Positions 17,082-24,838 of a stretch of 64,000 nt of DNA are shown piece by piece (within the stretch, counting starts at the first letter, position 1; each line of letters begins with the position of its first letter). The notes below the pieces were generated by a model. The model was not told where the DNA came from and made no database searches. It saw nothing but the letters and a program-made list of their open reading frames with translations. A program made the translations under genes and the position numbers. Source of the stretch: Paraburkholderia ultramafica (GTDB taxonomy: Bacteria; Pseudomonadota; Gammaproteobacteria; Burkholderiales; Burkholderiaceae); assembly GCF_902859915.1 (NCBI RefSeq), contig NZ_CADIKK010000005.1, positions 1-64,000 on the forward strand, read 5' to 3'.

Positions 17082-18161
17082 ATGTCCATCTTCTCAAACT
17101 CCCCAACCTGCCCTCATCTCGCCAAAGTCTCCATCTGCCTGCCTACCTGCAATCGTCCCGAATTGATCGCGCAGTGCATCGATTCGTGCCTCGCGCAGAC
17201 CTACGGCAACGTGGAAATCGTGATCGGCGACGATTCGAAGGACACCCGCACCCAGCAGTTGATCGCGGCCCGCTATGGACAGGAGCCGCGGGTACGCTAC
17301 ACGCTGAATCAACCGCCGCTCGGCCAGGCGCGCAACGTCGCGAGCCTGTTCGAACGCGCAAGCGGCGACAAGATCCTGCTGATCCACGACGACGATCTGC
17401 TCACCACCGACGGCGTCGAAAAACTCCTGTCGCTGTGGACGCGTCATCCGCAACTCGATGCGGCCTTCGGCGACCAGTACGAGGCCGATCACAACGGCGC
17501 CGTCGACTTCGACGCGAGCACGCGGCTGAACTCGGCGTTCCGCCGCACCAGGGACGCCGAAGGCCTGCAGCCGCTGGCAGGCAGAACCGGTCTGATCCAG
17601 ATGTTCCCGAACAACGGCTGGATGGCCGATGCGCGGCTCGTGAAGCGGATCGGCTACAAGGACCAGTACGGCATGTGCTGCGATTTCGTGTTCGGCACCG
17701 AACTCTGTCTCGCGGCGCGCGAGGTGTTCTATCTGCACGACTATGTCTCGGTGTATCGCAAGACAGCGAGCTCGATCTCGCACAGCACGCGCGGCACGGC
17801 GGTCGCGGCGACGGTCAGCGCGTATGCGTTCGTGAAGGCATTGCAACTGCCGCCGCAACTGGAGCCGTCGCGCAGGCTTGCGTTGCGGCGTCTCGCGCCG
17901 ATCGTCGCCTCGGTTCATGCGAGGAACCGGCAGGCGCTCATGGGTCTCAAGATCGTGCTCACGCATCCGTTCGCGTACAACTATGGGTTCAGTGTGCGGC
18001 TCTACTACCATCTTCTGATGCTCGCGCGCGCGGCGCTGACCGTACGACAACAGGCCGTCGCGGCGGCTGCGGTTGCCGCCGTCGCTGCGGCGCCCGCGGT
18101 TGCAACGGATCCGGCCGCCGTGGTGAAGGAACTCATGACGGACGGGGCCGAGCAGGTGTGA
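17082..18161 (+). CDS. Family 2 glycosyltransferase
   Basis: 359 residues. The GT-A nucleotide-sugar fold is clear: KVSICLPTCNRPELIAQCID at the N-terminus, VEIVIGDDSKD, and the metal-binding HDDD at residues 102-105. A later segment YGMCCDFVFGTELCLAAREV corresponds to the acceptor region. It would transfer a sugar from an NDP-sugar to a glycan or protein acceptor on the cytosolic side; donor and acceptor cannot be told. The tail (from about residue 325) is alanine-rich and probably disordered. It stands alone, not in a polysaccharide cluster. The 16870-17081 leader has a short AT-rich tract (TTTTACCGATTATTTTTTTC) that could hold its promoter. Confidence 0.85.
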   Translation: MSIFSNSPTCPHLAKVSICLPTCNRPELIAQCIDSCLAQTYGNVEIVIGDDSKDTRTQQLIAARYGQEPRVRYTLNQPPLGQARNVASLFERASGDKILLIHDDDLLTTDGVEKLLSLWTRHPQLDAAFGDQYEADHNGAVDFDASTRLNSAFRRTRDAEGLQPLAGRTGLIQMFPNNGWMADARLVKRIGYKDQYGMCCDFVFGTELCLAAREVFYLHDYVSVYRKTASSISHSTRGTAVAATVSAYAFVKALQLPPQLEPSRRLALRRLAPIVASVHARNRQALMGLKIVLTHPFAYNYGFSVRLYYHLLMLARAALTVRQQAVAAAAVAAVAAAPAVATDPAAVVKELMTDGAEQV

Positions 18162-18488
18162 TGTTGGGCGGTGTCGTGTCTCGGGCTTCGGGCGTTCGGC
18201 GTTAAGTGATCGGCGCCAGGCGACAGTTGCAGCGAGCTTTGGCACCGCCATCGCGGCAGCGCTGCAAGACGCGCGCGGCAGGTATGTTCTTCAGCGCGCT
18301 TCTCATCACGTTCTCATCACGTTCTCATCGCGTTCTCAGCGCGTTTCTAGCCGCGCTTCCAACCGCCTCCCTAAGCGCCTTTCCTGCTAAGCATCCTCTG
18401 CTTGGCAAACGCGTATTTGTCGCTTGGTCCGGCGCACGGCGCTGACTACGATGAACACGAACCGTCATCAGCCCGGAGGTGATTCGCG
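18162..18488. other. Intergenic region with tandem repeat, no gene seen
   Basis: The 327 bp between the glycosyltransferase and the 73-aa gene contain the 11-bp repeat at 18300-18343 and otherwise no supported gene. A promoter for the downstream gene should lie near 18410-18470. Confidence 0.4.
18300..18343. repeat. 11-bp tandem repeat, four units
   Basis: Units TTCTCATCACG (18300, 18311), TTCTCATCGCG (18322) and TTCTCAGCGCG (18333). Same period as the repeats at 4630 and 6946, and TTCTCA is shared with the 6946 unit. Confidence 0.85.
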
Positions 18489-18710
18489 ATGTCCGACAGT
18501 GCCTGTTTCAAGCCGCGTGTGATCGAGCCTGTGGTCGTCAACCAGCCGGAAGGATTGGGGCTCGCGGTGGAGTTGTGGCTGGCGCATCCCGTCGACGGCA
18601 TCGCGGGCCGCGCGCTGCAGATTCATTTGCGCCGCGACGCGAAGATGGCGCAGGCCGAGGCGCTGCGCGATCTGCTGCATGCGTGGGGAACCGAGATCGT
18701 GGTGAGTTGA
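18489..18710 (+). CDS. Conserved-looking small hypothetical protein (73 aa)
   Basis: The ATG at 18489 follows GGAGGTGA, a nearly ideal ribosome site. The protein (MSDSACFKPRVIEPVVVNQP, then GLGLAVELWLAHPVDGIAGR) has a regular mixed alpha/beta pattern and no signal peptide or membrane helix. Codon use is like neighbouring genes. I do not recognise the family. The kgtP-like gene converges from the other strand, with a hairpin terminator between. Confidence 0.6.
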   Translation: MSDSACFKPRVIEPVVVNQPEGLGLAVELWLAHPVDGIAGRALQIHLRRDAKMAQAEALRDLLHAWGTEIVVS

Positions 18711-18772
18711 GCGCGCAAGCTACCCTCGCGCGCATCGCGCGTCGTCTCGCATCACGTCGTCCACACAATATG

Positions 18773-18803
18773 AAACGGCGGCCAGGTCGCCCCAGGCCGC
18801 CGT
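18773..18803 (-). terminator. Hairpin terminator after the KgtP-like gene
   Basis: Perfect 9-bp stem ACGGCGGCC / GGCCGCCGT with an 11-nt loop, followed by TTTCAT on the minus strand, 46 nt beyond the transporter stop. The T-tract is short. Confidence 0.6.
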
Positions 18804-18849
18804 TCTCAACCCGCACCCCAGGTGCGCGGTTCGAGCCTCCCGCTAACGC

Positions 18850-20154
18850 TCAGGGCTCGTGACGCAGATACCCTTCCGTCGACGGATCGCGCATACGCAG
18901 CGACACGATGCCGGCGATCGCGCACATCACCGTGACGTACCAGAAGAACATCGACTCGACGCCGATCGACTTCAGCCACAACGCCACGTATTCCGCGGAG
19001 CCGCCGAAGACCGCGTTGGCCACCGCGTACGACAGGCCCACGCCGAGCGCGCGCACTTCCGGCGGGAACATTTCCGCCTTGATCAAACCGCTGATCGACG
19101 TGTAGAAACTGACGATCACGAGCGCCAGCACGACCAGGCCGAACGCCGCGTACGGGCTCGTCACGTCTTTCAACGCATGCAGCAGCGGCACGGTGCCGAT
19201 CGTCGCGAAGAAACCGAAGCACAACATCGAACGACGGCGGCCGATCCGGTCCGACAGCGCGCCGAACGCCGGCTGCATCACCATATAGAGGAACAAGGCC
19301 GCGGTCATCACCGTGCTGGCCGTCTTCGTTTGCATGCCCGCCGTGTTGACCAGGTACTTCTGCATGTAGGTCGTGAAGGTGTAGAAAATCAGCGAGCCGC
19401 CGGCCGTGAAGCCGAGCACCGTCATGAACGCGGCCTTATGCACCCACAGCCCGCGCAGCGTGCCGGCTTCCTTGCGCTGACGCGTCGCGGCGGTGGTGGT
19501 CTCGTCGAGCGATCTACGCAGATACAGCGCGATCAATGCCGCCCCCGCGCCGATCACGAACGGCACGCGCCAGCCCCACTCCTTGAGTTCCGCGGTGGAG
19601 AGCGTCTGTTGCAGGATCACGATCACCAGCAGCGCGCACAACTGGCCGCCGATCAGCGTCACGTACTGGAACGACGCGAAGAAACCGCGCCGGCCCTTGA
19701 GCGCGACTTCACTCATGTAGGTCGCGCTGGTGCCGTATTCGCCGCCCACCGACAAGCCCTGGAACAGCCGCGCGACCAGCAGCAGCGCCGGCGCCAGCGC
19801 GCCGATCTGCGCGTACGTGGGAAGCACGGCGATCACCAGCGAGCCGCCGCACATCATGAATACCGAGATCATCATCGCGGTGCGCCGGCCATGCTTGTCG
19901 GCGAGGCGGCCGAAGAACCAGCCGCCGATCGGACGCATCAGGAAGCCCGCGGCGAACACGCCCGCGGTATTGAGCAACTGCGTGGTGGTGTTGCCGCTCG
20001 GGAAGAACGCCGGCGCGAAATACAGCGCGGTGAACGAATAGACGTAAAAGTCGAACCACTCGACGAGATTGCCCGATGAAGCGCCAACGATCGCGAAGAT
20101 GCGGCGGCGTGTGTCGTGAGCCGAGGCCACGGATTGGTCGGTTAGGTCGGTCAT
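18850..20154 (-). CDS. MFS metabolite:H+ symporter, KgtP/ProP (MHS) family
   Basis: 434 residues with 12 predicted helices. The opening [20 protein letters not shown] is the MHS family signature; [20 protein letters not shown] is the extended motif A and [20 protein letters not shown] the second family motif. These transporters take up dicarboxylates or related compounds (alpha-ketoglutarate, citrate, shikimate, proline/betaine) with protons. The closest named type by motif is alpha-ketoglutarate permease KgtP, but substrate is not certain. It is a single-gene unit with a terminator. The upstream gap to the nucleotidyltransferase gene is 138 bp. Confidence 0.85.
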   Translation of the reverse strand: MTDLTDQSVASAHDTRRRIFAIVGASSGNLVEWFDFYVYSFTALYFAPAFFPSGNTTTQLLNTAGVFAAGFLMRPIGGWFFGRLADKHGRRTAMMISVFMMCGGSLVIAVLPTYAQIGALAPALLLVARLFQGLSVGGEYGTSATYMSEVALKGRRGFFASFQYVTLIGGQLCALLVIVILQQTLSTAELKEWGWRVPFVIGAGAALIALYLRRSLDETTTAATRQRKEAGTLRGLWVHKAAFMTVLGFTAGGSLIFYTFTTYMQKYLVNTAGMQTKTASTVMTAALFLYMVMQPAFGALSDRIGRRRSMLCFGFFATIGTVPLLHALKDVTSPYAAFGLVVLALVIVSFYTSISGLIKAEMFPPEVRALGVGLSYAVANAVFGGSAEYVALWLKSIGVESMFFWYVTVMCAIAGIVSLRMRDPSTEGYLRHEP

Positions 20155-20292
20155 GCTGGTGTCTGTCCTTGTCTTTTAACGAAGATGGCGGCCGTGGCGC
20201 CGCCTTCACAGCGCGCGCGTCGAAGTGCTCGCCGCGAGCGTGCGCGAATTTTACAGAATTGCAAGGGGTGGATGGGGGTTTGTCAGGCAATC

Positions 20293-21345
20293 TTATGACG
20301 CAAGACTCGTCTGCAACTCCTCGAACCCGGCCTCGTGTGCGTCGCGCATCAGCGCTTCGACCTCCGGCAACGTGCGCCGCACCAACACTCGCGCCGATCG
20401 TGGAAGCGCAGCGCAGGCGTCCTCGATGTCGCCACTCCGATGTTCGCCCAGCATCGCCAATAACACCGAAGCCTGCCGCACATCCTTCTGCGACTTCACG
20501 AGCGTATTGGTCCGCAGCCGGGACACCAGAAGCTTGTGGATCGCAAACCTCGACGGTTCGGGTACGCGCACCGGCACCGCGCCATGTCGCGAGATAAGCG
20601 TGCCCGTTTGCGCGTTCGCCAGCACGTACGCGAGGTAAGGCAAAGCCGTGGCGTGGGCATTGAGCTCAGTCACAGGCACGGTCGAGAATGTGTCATCACG
20701 CGACGGAACCAGCAGATCGACGTGAAAGCGCGACTTACCGGCTTCGGTAAATGACGTCGACGGCTCACCGCGTTTCATTGAAGGAACGGATACGAAGTGG
20801 ATGCCGGTTTCCTTGAGCATGGCGAGCAAACCTCCCTTTGGGATGTTGGTGAGCGCAAGCTGATGCCGACGCGCGATGTCGATATCTTCGGTCTCGTAGG
20901 AGATGGCCTTGATGCCAAGCGAATTCAAAATGACGGCGTAAGCGTGTGAGCCAACCAGTACCGCCCCGGCTTCGAACAGTCCGTAGTTGTATAGAACGCC
21001 AACTGTCGCATAGGTCTTGTTGTCCGCCAGTTGAAAGCCCAGCTTGCTCAAATCCCGGATTCTCGAAATGAGATCCTTACTCAAATCAATGCGTTGCAGC
21101 ACGTGCTCGACCCGGGCGTCCACCTCGGGGTCGCCCTTCGGGCCACCCAGATTCTCTTGCTGTCTGCGTCCCTCCGGCCCCATGTACTGGCGCGCATAGT
21201 ACGCCGCCCCGCCGCGCTTATGCTCGATCACGGTGCCAGGCGCTCCCATCAGCACTTTGTCCTGCGTAGCGGCTGCCTGTGCGACGTTGGCAAACTGAGA
21301 GCAATAGGCCAACTCGTGCTGCTCGTAAAGGGGGAACGGTGACAT
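20293..21345 (-). CDS. GSU2403-family nucleotidyltransferase-fold protein
   Basis: About 350 residues from MSPFPLYEQHELAYCSQFAN. The middle holds VGSHAYAVILNSLGIKA followed by ETEDIDIARR, matching the GS...DxD core of the nucleotidyltransferase fold (NTP_transf_8 / GSU2403 group). HVDLLVPSRDD probably supplies the third carboxylate. The frame is open upstream to a GTG at 21456, but that extension is the translation of two tandem inverted repeats (21350-21430), so the ATG at 21345 just after them is preferred; neither start has a clear ribosome site. The gene is alone, behind the spoVR terminator. Its base composition is lower in GC than its neighbours. Role unknown; related folds occur in tRNA-modifying toxins and antibiotic nucleotidyltransferases, but nothing here shows that. 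Confidence 0.7.
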   Translation of the reverse strand: MSPFPLYEQHELAYCSQFANVAQAAATQDKVLMGAPGTVIEHKRGGAAYYARQYMGPEGRRQQENLGGPKGDPEVDARVEHVLQRIDLSKDLISRIRDLSKLGFQLADNKTYATVGVLYNYGLFEAGAVLVGSHAYAVILNSLGIKAISYETEDIDIARRHQLALTNIPKGGLLAMLKETGIHFVSVPSMKRGEPSTSFTEAGKSRFHVDLLVPSRDDTFSTVPVTELNAHATALPYLAYVLANAQTGTLISRHGAVPVRVPEPSRFAIHKLLVSRLRTNTLVKSQKDVRQASVLLAMLGEHRSGDIEDACAALPRSARVLVRRTLPEVEALMRDAHEAGFEELQTSLAS

Positions 21346-21349
21346 GGAG

Positions 21350-21430
21350 TTTTTCAGTAGTTTTTCTAATTTTACTGAAAAATCGGATGACGGCCTTGTT
21401 TTCAGCACTTTTTCCAAAACTACTGAAAAA
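21350..21430 (-). promoter_or_regulatory. Two tandem inverted repeats upstream of the nucleotidyltransferase-fold gene
   Basis: A perfect 10-bp dyad TTTTTCAGTA / TACTGAAAAA (21350-21359 and 21373-21382) and an imperfect second copy (21398-21408 and 21421-21430) lie 48 bp apart centre to centre, ending 5 nt before the preferred ATG. They look like a double operator over the promoter and start. Confidence 0.7.
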
Positions 21431-21458
21431 TTGTCTACGCCCGGTGCCATGCCCACAC

Positions 21459-21495
21459 AAAAAAGCCCCTGCCGGTCTCACGACCGCCAGGGGCT
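21459..21495 (-). terminator. Rho-independent terminator of the prkA-yeaH-spoVR operon
   Basis: A strong stem (AGCCCCTG.CGGTC / GACCG.CAGGGGCT) with a 5-nt loop is followed by six T on the minus strand, about 50 nt after the spoVR stop. Confidence 0.9.
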
Positions 21496-21543
21496 TCGAA
21501 CAGATCCAAACTGGGTTTCAACCAACCGCCGATCCGACGTGCT

Positions 21544-23259
21544 TCACACCCTCACCGCGGGCGGCACATACCGGCACTCATAGCGCTTGCGAACCGTGCC
21601 GTTCTCATCGACGCTTTCCAGATACACGTCGAACTGCCACAAGCGCGCCATGTGTTTGAGCACTTCATCGCTATCCGACGACAGATGCCGGTTGTCGCTC
21701 ATGAAGTGCCGCAGCGTCAGGCTCCGGTCGCCGCGCGTATTCACCGCCCACACCTGAATGTTCGGCTCCCGATGATGCATGTCGTACTGCCGTGACAACG
21801 CCTGACGCACGTACTGATATCCGCTATCGTCATGAATCGCCGACACTTCGAGCGCATCGCGCATGTCGTCGTCGAGCACCGAGAACAGACGCATTTCCCG
21901 GATCAGATGCGGCGACAGATACTGCGCGACGAAACTTTCGTCCTTGAAATTGCGCATCGCGTAGTGCATCGCCGGCAGCCACGGACTGCCCGCCAGTTCC
22001 GGGAACCACTTGCGGTCTTCCTCCGTCGGCGTTTCGCAAATCCGGCGGATGTCGCTCATCATCGAAAATCCGAGCGCATACGGATTGATGCCGCTGTAGT
22101 ACGGCTTCGTCACCGGCGGCTGATAGACCACATTGCTGTGCGAATGGAGAAACTCCATCATGAAGCCGTCTTCCAGCTTGCCCTGGTTGTACATCGTGTT
22201 GAGCAACGTGTAGTGCCAGAACGTCGCCCAGCCTTCGTTCATCACCTGGGTCTGCCGTTGCGGATAGAAATACTGGCCGACCTTGCGCACGATGCGGATC
22301 ACCTCGCGCTCCCACGGCTCCAGCAGCGGCGCGTTCTTCTCCGCGAAATACAGCAGATTTTCCTGCGGCTCCGGCGGATAACGCTCCTCGATTTCCTCCG
22401 GCAACGGCGTATGCCGGGTCGGCAGCGTGCGCCATAGTTCGTTCACCTGCGATTGCAGATAGGCCTCGCGCTCACGGCGCGCGGCGAACTCCTTTTCGAG
22501 CGACAGCTTCTGCGGACGCTTGTAACGGTCCACGCCGTAATTCATCAGCGCGTGGCACGAATCGAGCAGTTCTTCGACCCGGTCGAGCCCGAAGCGCTCC
22601 TCGCACTCCGCGATGTAGTTCTTCGCGTAGACGAGGTAGTCGATGATCGCGTGCGCATCAGTCCACAGCCGGAACAGATAGTTGCCCTTGAAGAACGAGT
22701 TATGCCCGTAAGCCGCATGCGCGACGACGAGAGCCTGCATCGTCATCGTGTTCTCTTCCATCAGATACGCGATGCAGGGGTTGGAATTGATGACGATCTC
22801 GTACGCCAGCCCCATCTGCCCGCGGCGGTAGCTTTTTTCGGTGGAGAGAAAGTGTTTGCCGAACGACCAGTGACGGTAGTTCACCGGCATACCGACGGAC
22901 GCGTACGCATCCATCATCTGTTCGGCACTGATGAGTTCGAGCTGGATCGGATACACGTCGAGTTCATATTGCTCCGCAACAAGGGCAATATGCGAGTCGT
23001 ACTCCTCGATCAATTCGAAGGTCCAGTCGGACGGGCACGGCAAAGGCCGTCTATCGGCTACGTTCATACGGACTTCCCTTTGCCCCTCAATGGGCGTTCC
23101 GGTGTGTCCCCGTGCTGCAGCAGTGTCGACTGCTCCGGCTGCGGCGGCGCCAGCATGTTCCGCCCCGGTCTCGGCATGCCCCGACTTTTGCTGCGGCACG
23201 CCTTTTCCGCGCTCCGGCTGATAGCCGCGCGCTTCGTTGTGCAAGTGCTTGTCCGTCAT
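21544..23259 (-). CDS. SpoVR family protein (YcgB-like)
   Basis: 571 residues from the ATG at 23259, which overlaps the yeaH stop as ATGA. The family domain begins about residue 65 (MNVADRRPLPCPSDWTFELI) and continues with ISAEQMMDAYASVGMPVNYR, HWSFGKHF and NEGWATFWHYTLLNTMYNQG, hallmarks of SpoVR/YcgB. The first 64 residues are low-complexity (alanine, glycine, glutamine) and unusual for the family; an internal ATG at 23067 with a GGGAAG site would give the common ~507-aa length. Despite the sporulation name the family occurs in non-sporulating Proteobacteria as the third member of the prkA-yeaH-spoVR stress set. Biochemical function unknown. Confidence 0.9.
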   Translation of the reverse strand: MTDKHLHNEARGYQPERGKGVPQQKSGHAETGAEHAGAAAAGAVDTAAARGHTGTPIEGQREVRMNVADRRPLPCPSDWTFELIEEYDSHIALVAEQYELDVYPIQLELISAEQMMDAYASVGMPVNYRHWSFGKHFLSTEKSYRRGQMGLAYEIVINSNPCIAYLMEENTMTMQALVVAHAAYGHNSFFKGNYLFRLWTDAHAIIDYLVYAKNYIAECEERFGLDRVEELLDSCHALMNYGVDRYKRPQKLSLEKEFAARREREAYLQSQVNELWRTLPTRHTPLPEEIEERYPPEPQENLLYFAEKNAPLLEPWEREVIRIVRKVGQYFYPQRQTQVMNEGWATFWHYTLLNTMYNQGKLEDGFMMEFLHSHSNVVYQPPVTKPYYSGINPYALGFSMMSDIRRICETPTEEDRKWFPELAGSPWLPAMHYAMRNFKDESFVAQYLSPHLIREMRLFSVLDDDMRDALEVSAIHDDSGYQYVRQALSRQYDMHHREPNIQVWAVNTRGDRSLTLRHFMSDNRHLSSDSDEVLKHMARLWQFDVYLESVDENGTVRKRYECRYVPPAVRV

Positions 23260-24527
23260 GAAGACGCCACCTGCTTTTCAAACAGCTCACGAAACACCGG
23301 ATAAATGTCGGCCGCGGTTTCGACCTTCTTCATCGCCATGTGCGGCTGGCTCAGCGCCAGCTGCGCATATTCGAGCCACAGGTTCTGCTCTTCGGGCGTG
23401 ACCTGAATATACGCAAAATACCGCACCTTCTCCAGGATGTCACCCGCCAGTATCTTGCGGCACTTGGGCGAGTCGTCGGTCCAGTTGTCGCCGTCCGAGG
23501 CCTGCGCCCCGTAAATGTTCCATTCAGTCGGCGAGTAGCGTTCTTCCATCACCTTCTGCATCAGTTCGAGCGCGCTCGACACCACCGTGCCGCCGCTTTC
23601 GGTCGAATGGAAGAACGTGTCCTCGTCGACTTCCTCGGCGCGCGTATGGTGGCGAATGAACACCACCTCGATGCGCTCGTAATTACGCTTGAGAAACAGA
23701 TACAGCAGGATGAAGAAACGCTTGGCGAGATCCTTGCGCTGCTCGTCCATCGAACCCGACACATCCATCAGACAGAACATCACCGCCTGGCTGGACGGCG
23801 TGGGCTGCTTCACGCGATTCACGTAGCGCAGATCGAACGGATCAATGAATGGAATCCGCCAGATGCGGCCGCGCAAATGATGGATCTCCTCTTCGAGCAG
23901 CTTGATCTCTTCACGGCGATCCGCGGGATCGGCCTTCATCACGTCGAGCTGCCGCTCCATTTCGTGCAGCTGGTTGACGAGCGGCGCGCCGAGCGCGATG
24001 CGCCGGCCGAGCGCGCTGCGCAGCGAACGGACCACGTCGATGTTGTTCGGCGTGCCTTCGGCGGACCAGCCCGCGCGGATGCTCTTCCACGTGGGCACGG
24101 CCAGCAGATGCGTTTTGACGAGACGCGGCAGCTCGAGATCGTCGAAGAAATACTGCATGAATTCTTCGCGGCTCAGCTCGAACACGAAGTCGTCCTGACC
24201 CTCGCCCTCGTTGCTGGCCTGATTGCCCCCGCCGCCTCCGCCACCCCCTTGCGGGCGCTGGATCTTGTCGCCGCGGATGTAGTCCGAGTTGCCCGGATGC
24301 ACCATTTCGCGCTTGCCGCCGGGGCCGTGGCGGAACGACGGCTCCGCAATATCCTTGCGCGGGATCGTGATGCTTTGGGTGTTCTGGATATCTTTGATGC
24401 TACGGTCGCGCACCGCCTCCGAAACGGCGCGGCGAATATAGTTCTTGACGCGACGCAAAAAACGCTCGCGATTGGCAATGCTCTTGTTCTTGCCTGCTAA
24501 CCTGCGGTCGATGATTTGATGAAGCAC
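23256..24527 (-). CDS. yeaH: YeaH/YhbH family protein (DUF444)
   Basis: 423 residues, GTG start at 24527 (VLHQIIDRRLAGKNKSIANR), with a GGGAGA 8-11 bases upstream. The C-terminal half is a von Willebrand A-like domain with the MIDAS motif DVSGSMDEQ (about residue 255) and RHHTRAEEVDEDTFFHSTES. A glycine-rich hinge lies near residue 95. Between prkA and spoVR it completes the conserved three-gene set linked to stationary-phase and nitrogen-starvation responses in enterobacteria. The four-copy 49-bp hairpin repeat (24541-24738) occupies its 5' leader inside the operon, so its translation or mRNA stability may be separately controlled. Confidence 0.9.
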   Translation of the reverse strand: MLHQIIDRRLAGKNKSIANRERFLRRVKNYIRRAVSEAVRDRSIKDIQNTQSITIPRKDIAEPSFRHGPGGKREMVHPGNSDYIRGDKIQRPQGGGGGGGGNQASNEGEGQDDFVFELSREEFMQYFFDDLELPRLVKTHLLAVPTWKSIRAGWSAEGTPNNIDVVRSLRSALGRRIALGAPLVNQLHEMERQLDVMKADPADRREEIKLLEEEIHHLRGRIWRIPFIDPFDLRYVNRVKQPTPSSQAVMFCLMDVSGSMDEQRKDLAKRFFILLYLFLKRNYERIEVVFIRHHTRAEEVDEDTFFHSTESGGTVVSSALELMQKVMEERYSPTEWNIYGAQASDGDNWTDDSPKCRKILAGDILEKVRYFAYIQVTPEEQNLWLEYAQLALSQPHMAMKKVETAADIYPVFRELFEKQVASS

Positions 24528-24540
24528 GCCCGGTCTCCCG

Positions 24541-24738
24541 TGTCGGTCGGAGTTAGCGCTTTAGCGCTTACTCCGATCCCATGCAACGCTGTCGGTCGGA
24601 GTTAGCGCTTTAGCGCTTACTCCGATCCCATGCAACGCTGTCGGTCTGAGTTAGCGCTTTAGTGCTTACTCAGACCCCATGCACTCGTATGTCGGTCTGA
24701 GCTTACGCTTTAGCACTTACTCCGATCCCATGCAGTTG
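24541..24738 (-). repeat. Tandem array of four 49-bp hairpin repeats (locus A)
   Basis: Units start at 24541, 24590, 24639 and 24690 (lengths 49, 49, 51, 49). On the minus strand each reads GATCGGAGT, AAGCGCTAAAGCGCTA, then ACTCCGACC, folding into a ~16-position stem with an AA loop. Units 1 and 2 are identical; unit 3 has compensatory changes in both arms (GGTCTGAGT / ACTCAGACC on plus); unit 4 has a diverged 3' arm. All carry ATG-Gly-Ser-Glu-stop on the minus strand. The array ends 17 nt before the yeaH start. Copies of the same unit lie at 41078 and 48346. Confidence 0.95.
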
Positions 24739-24838
24739 CGCTAATTTCGGGTGCGCGAGACGCACACCGCTTAATGCAATGCTTGCGCCTCGCAGGGTGC
24801 CCGCACGGTCCAACCGCGCGGGCGGCACGCCATGCGCA

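Noticed and set aside
20293..21345. Abortive-infection or toxin-antitoxin system
   Set aside because: The nucleotidyltransferase fold alone does not show it, and no partner gene lies beside it.
24541..24738. CRISPR array
   Set aside because: Units are directly tandem with no unique spacers, only four in number, and are shared with two other loci; no cas gene is present.
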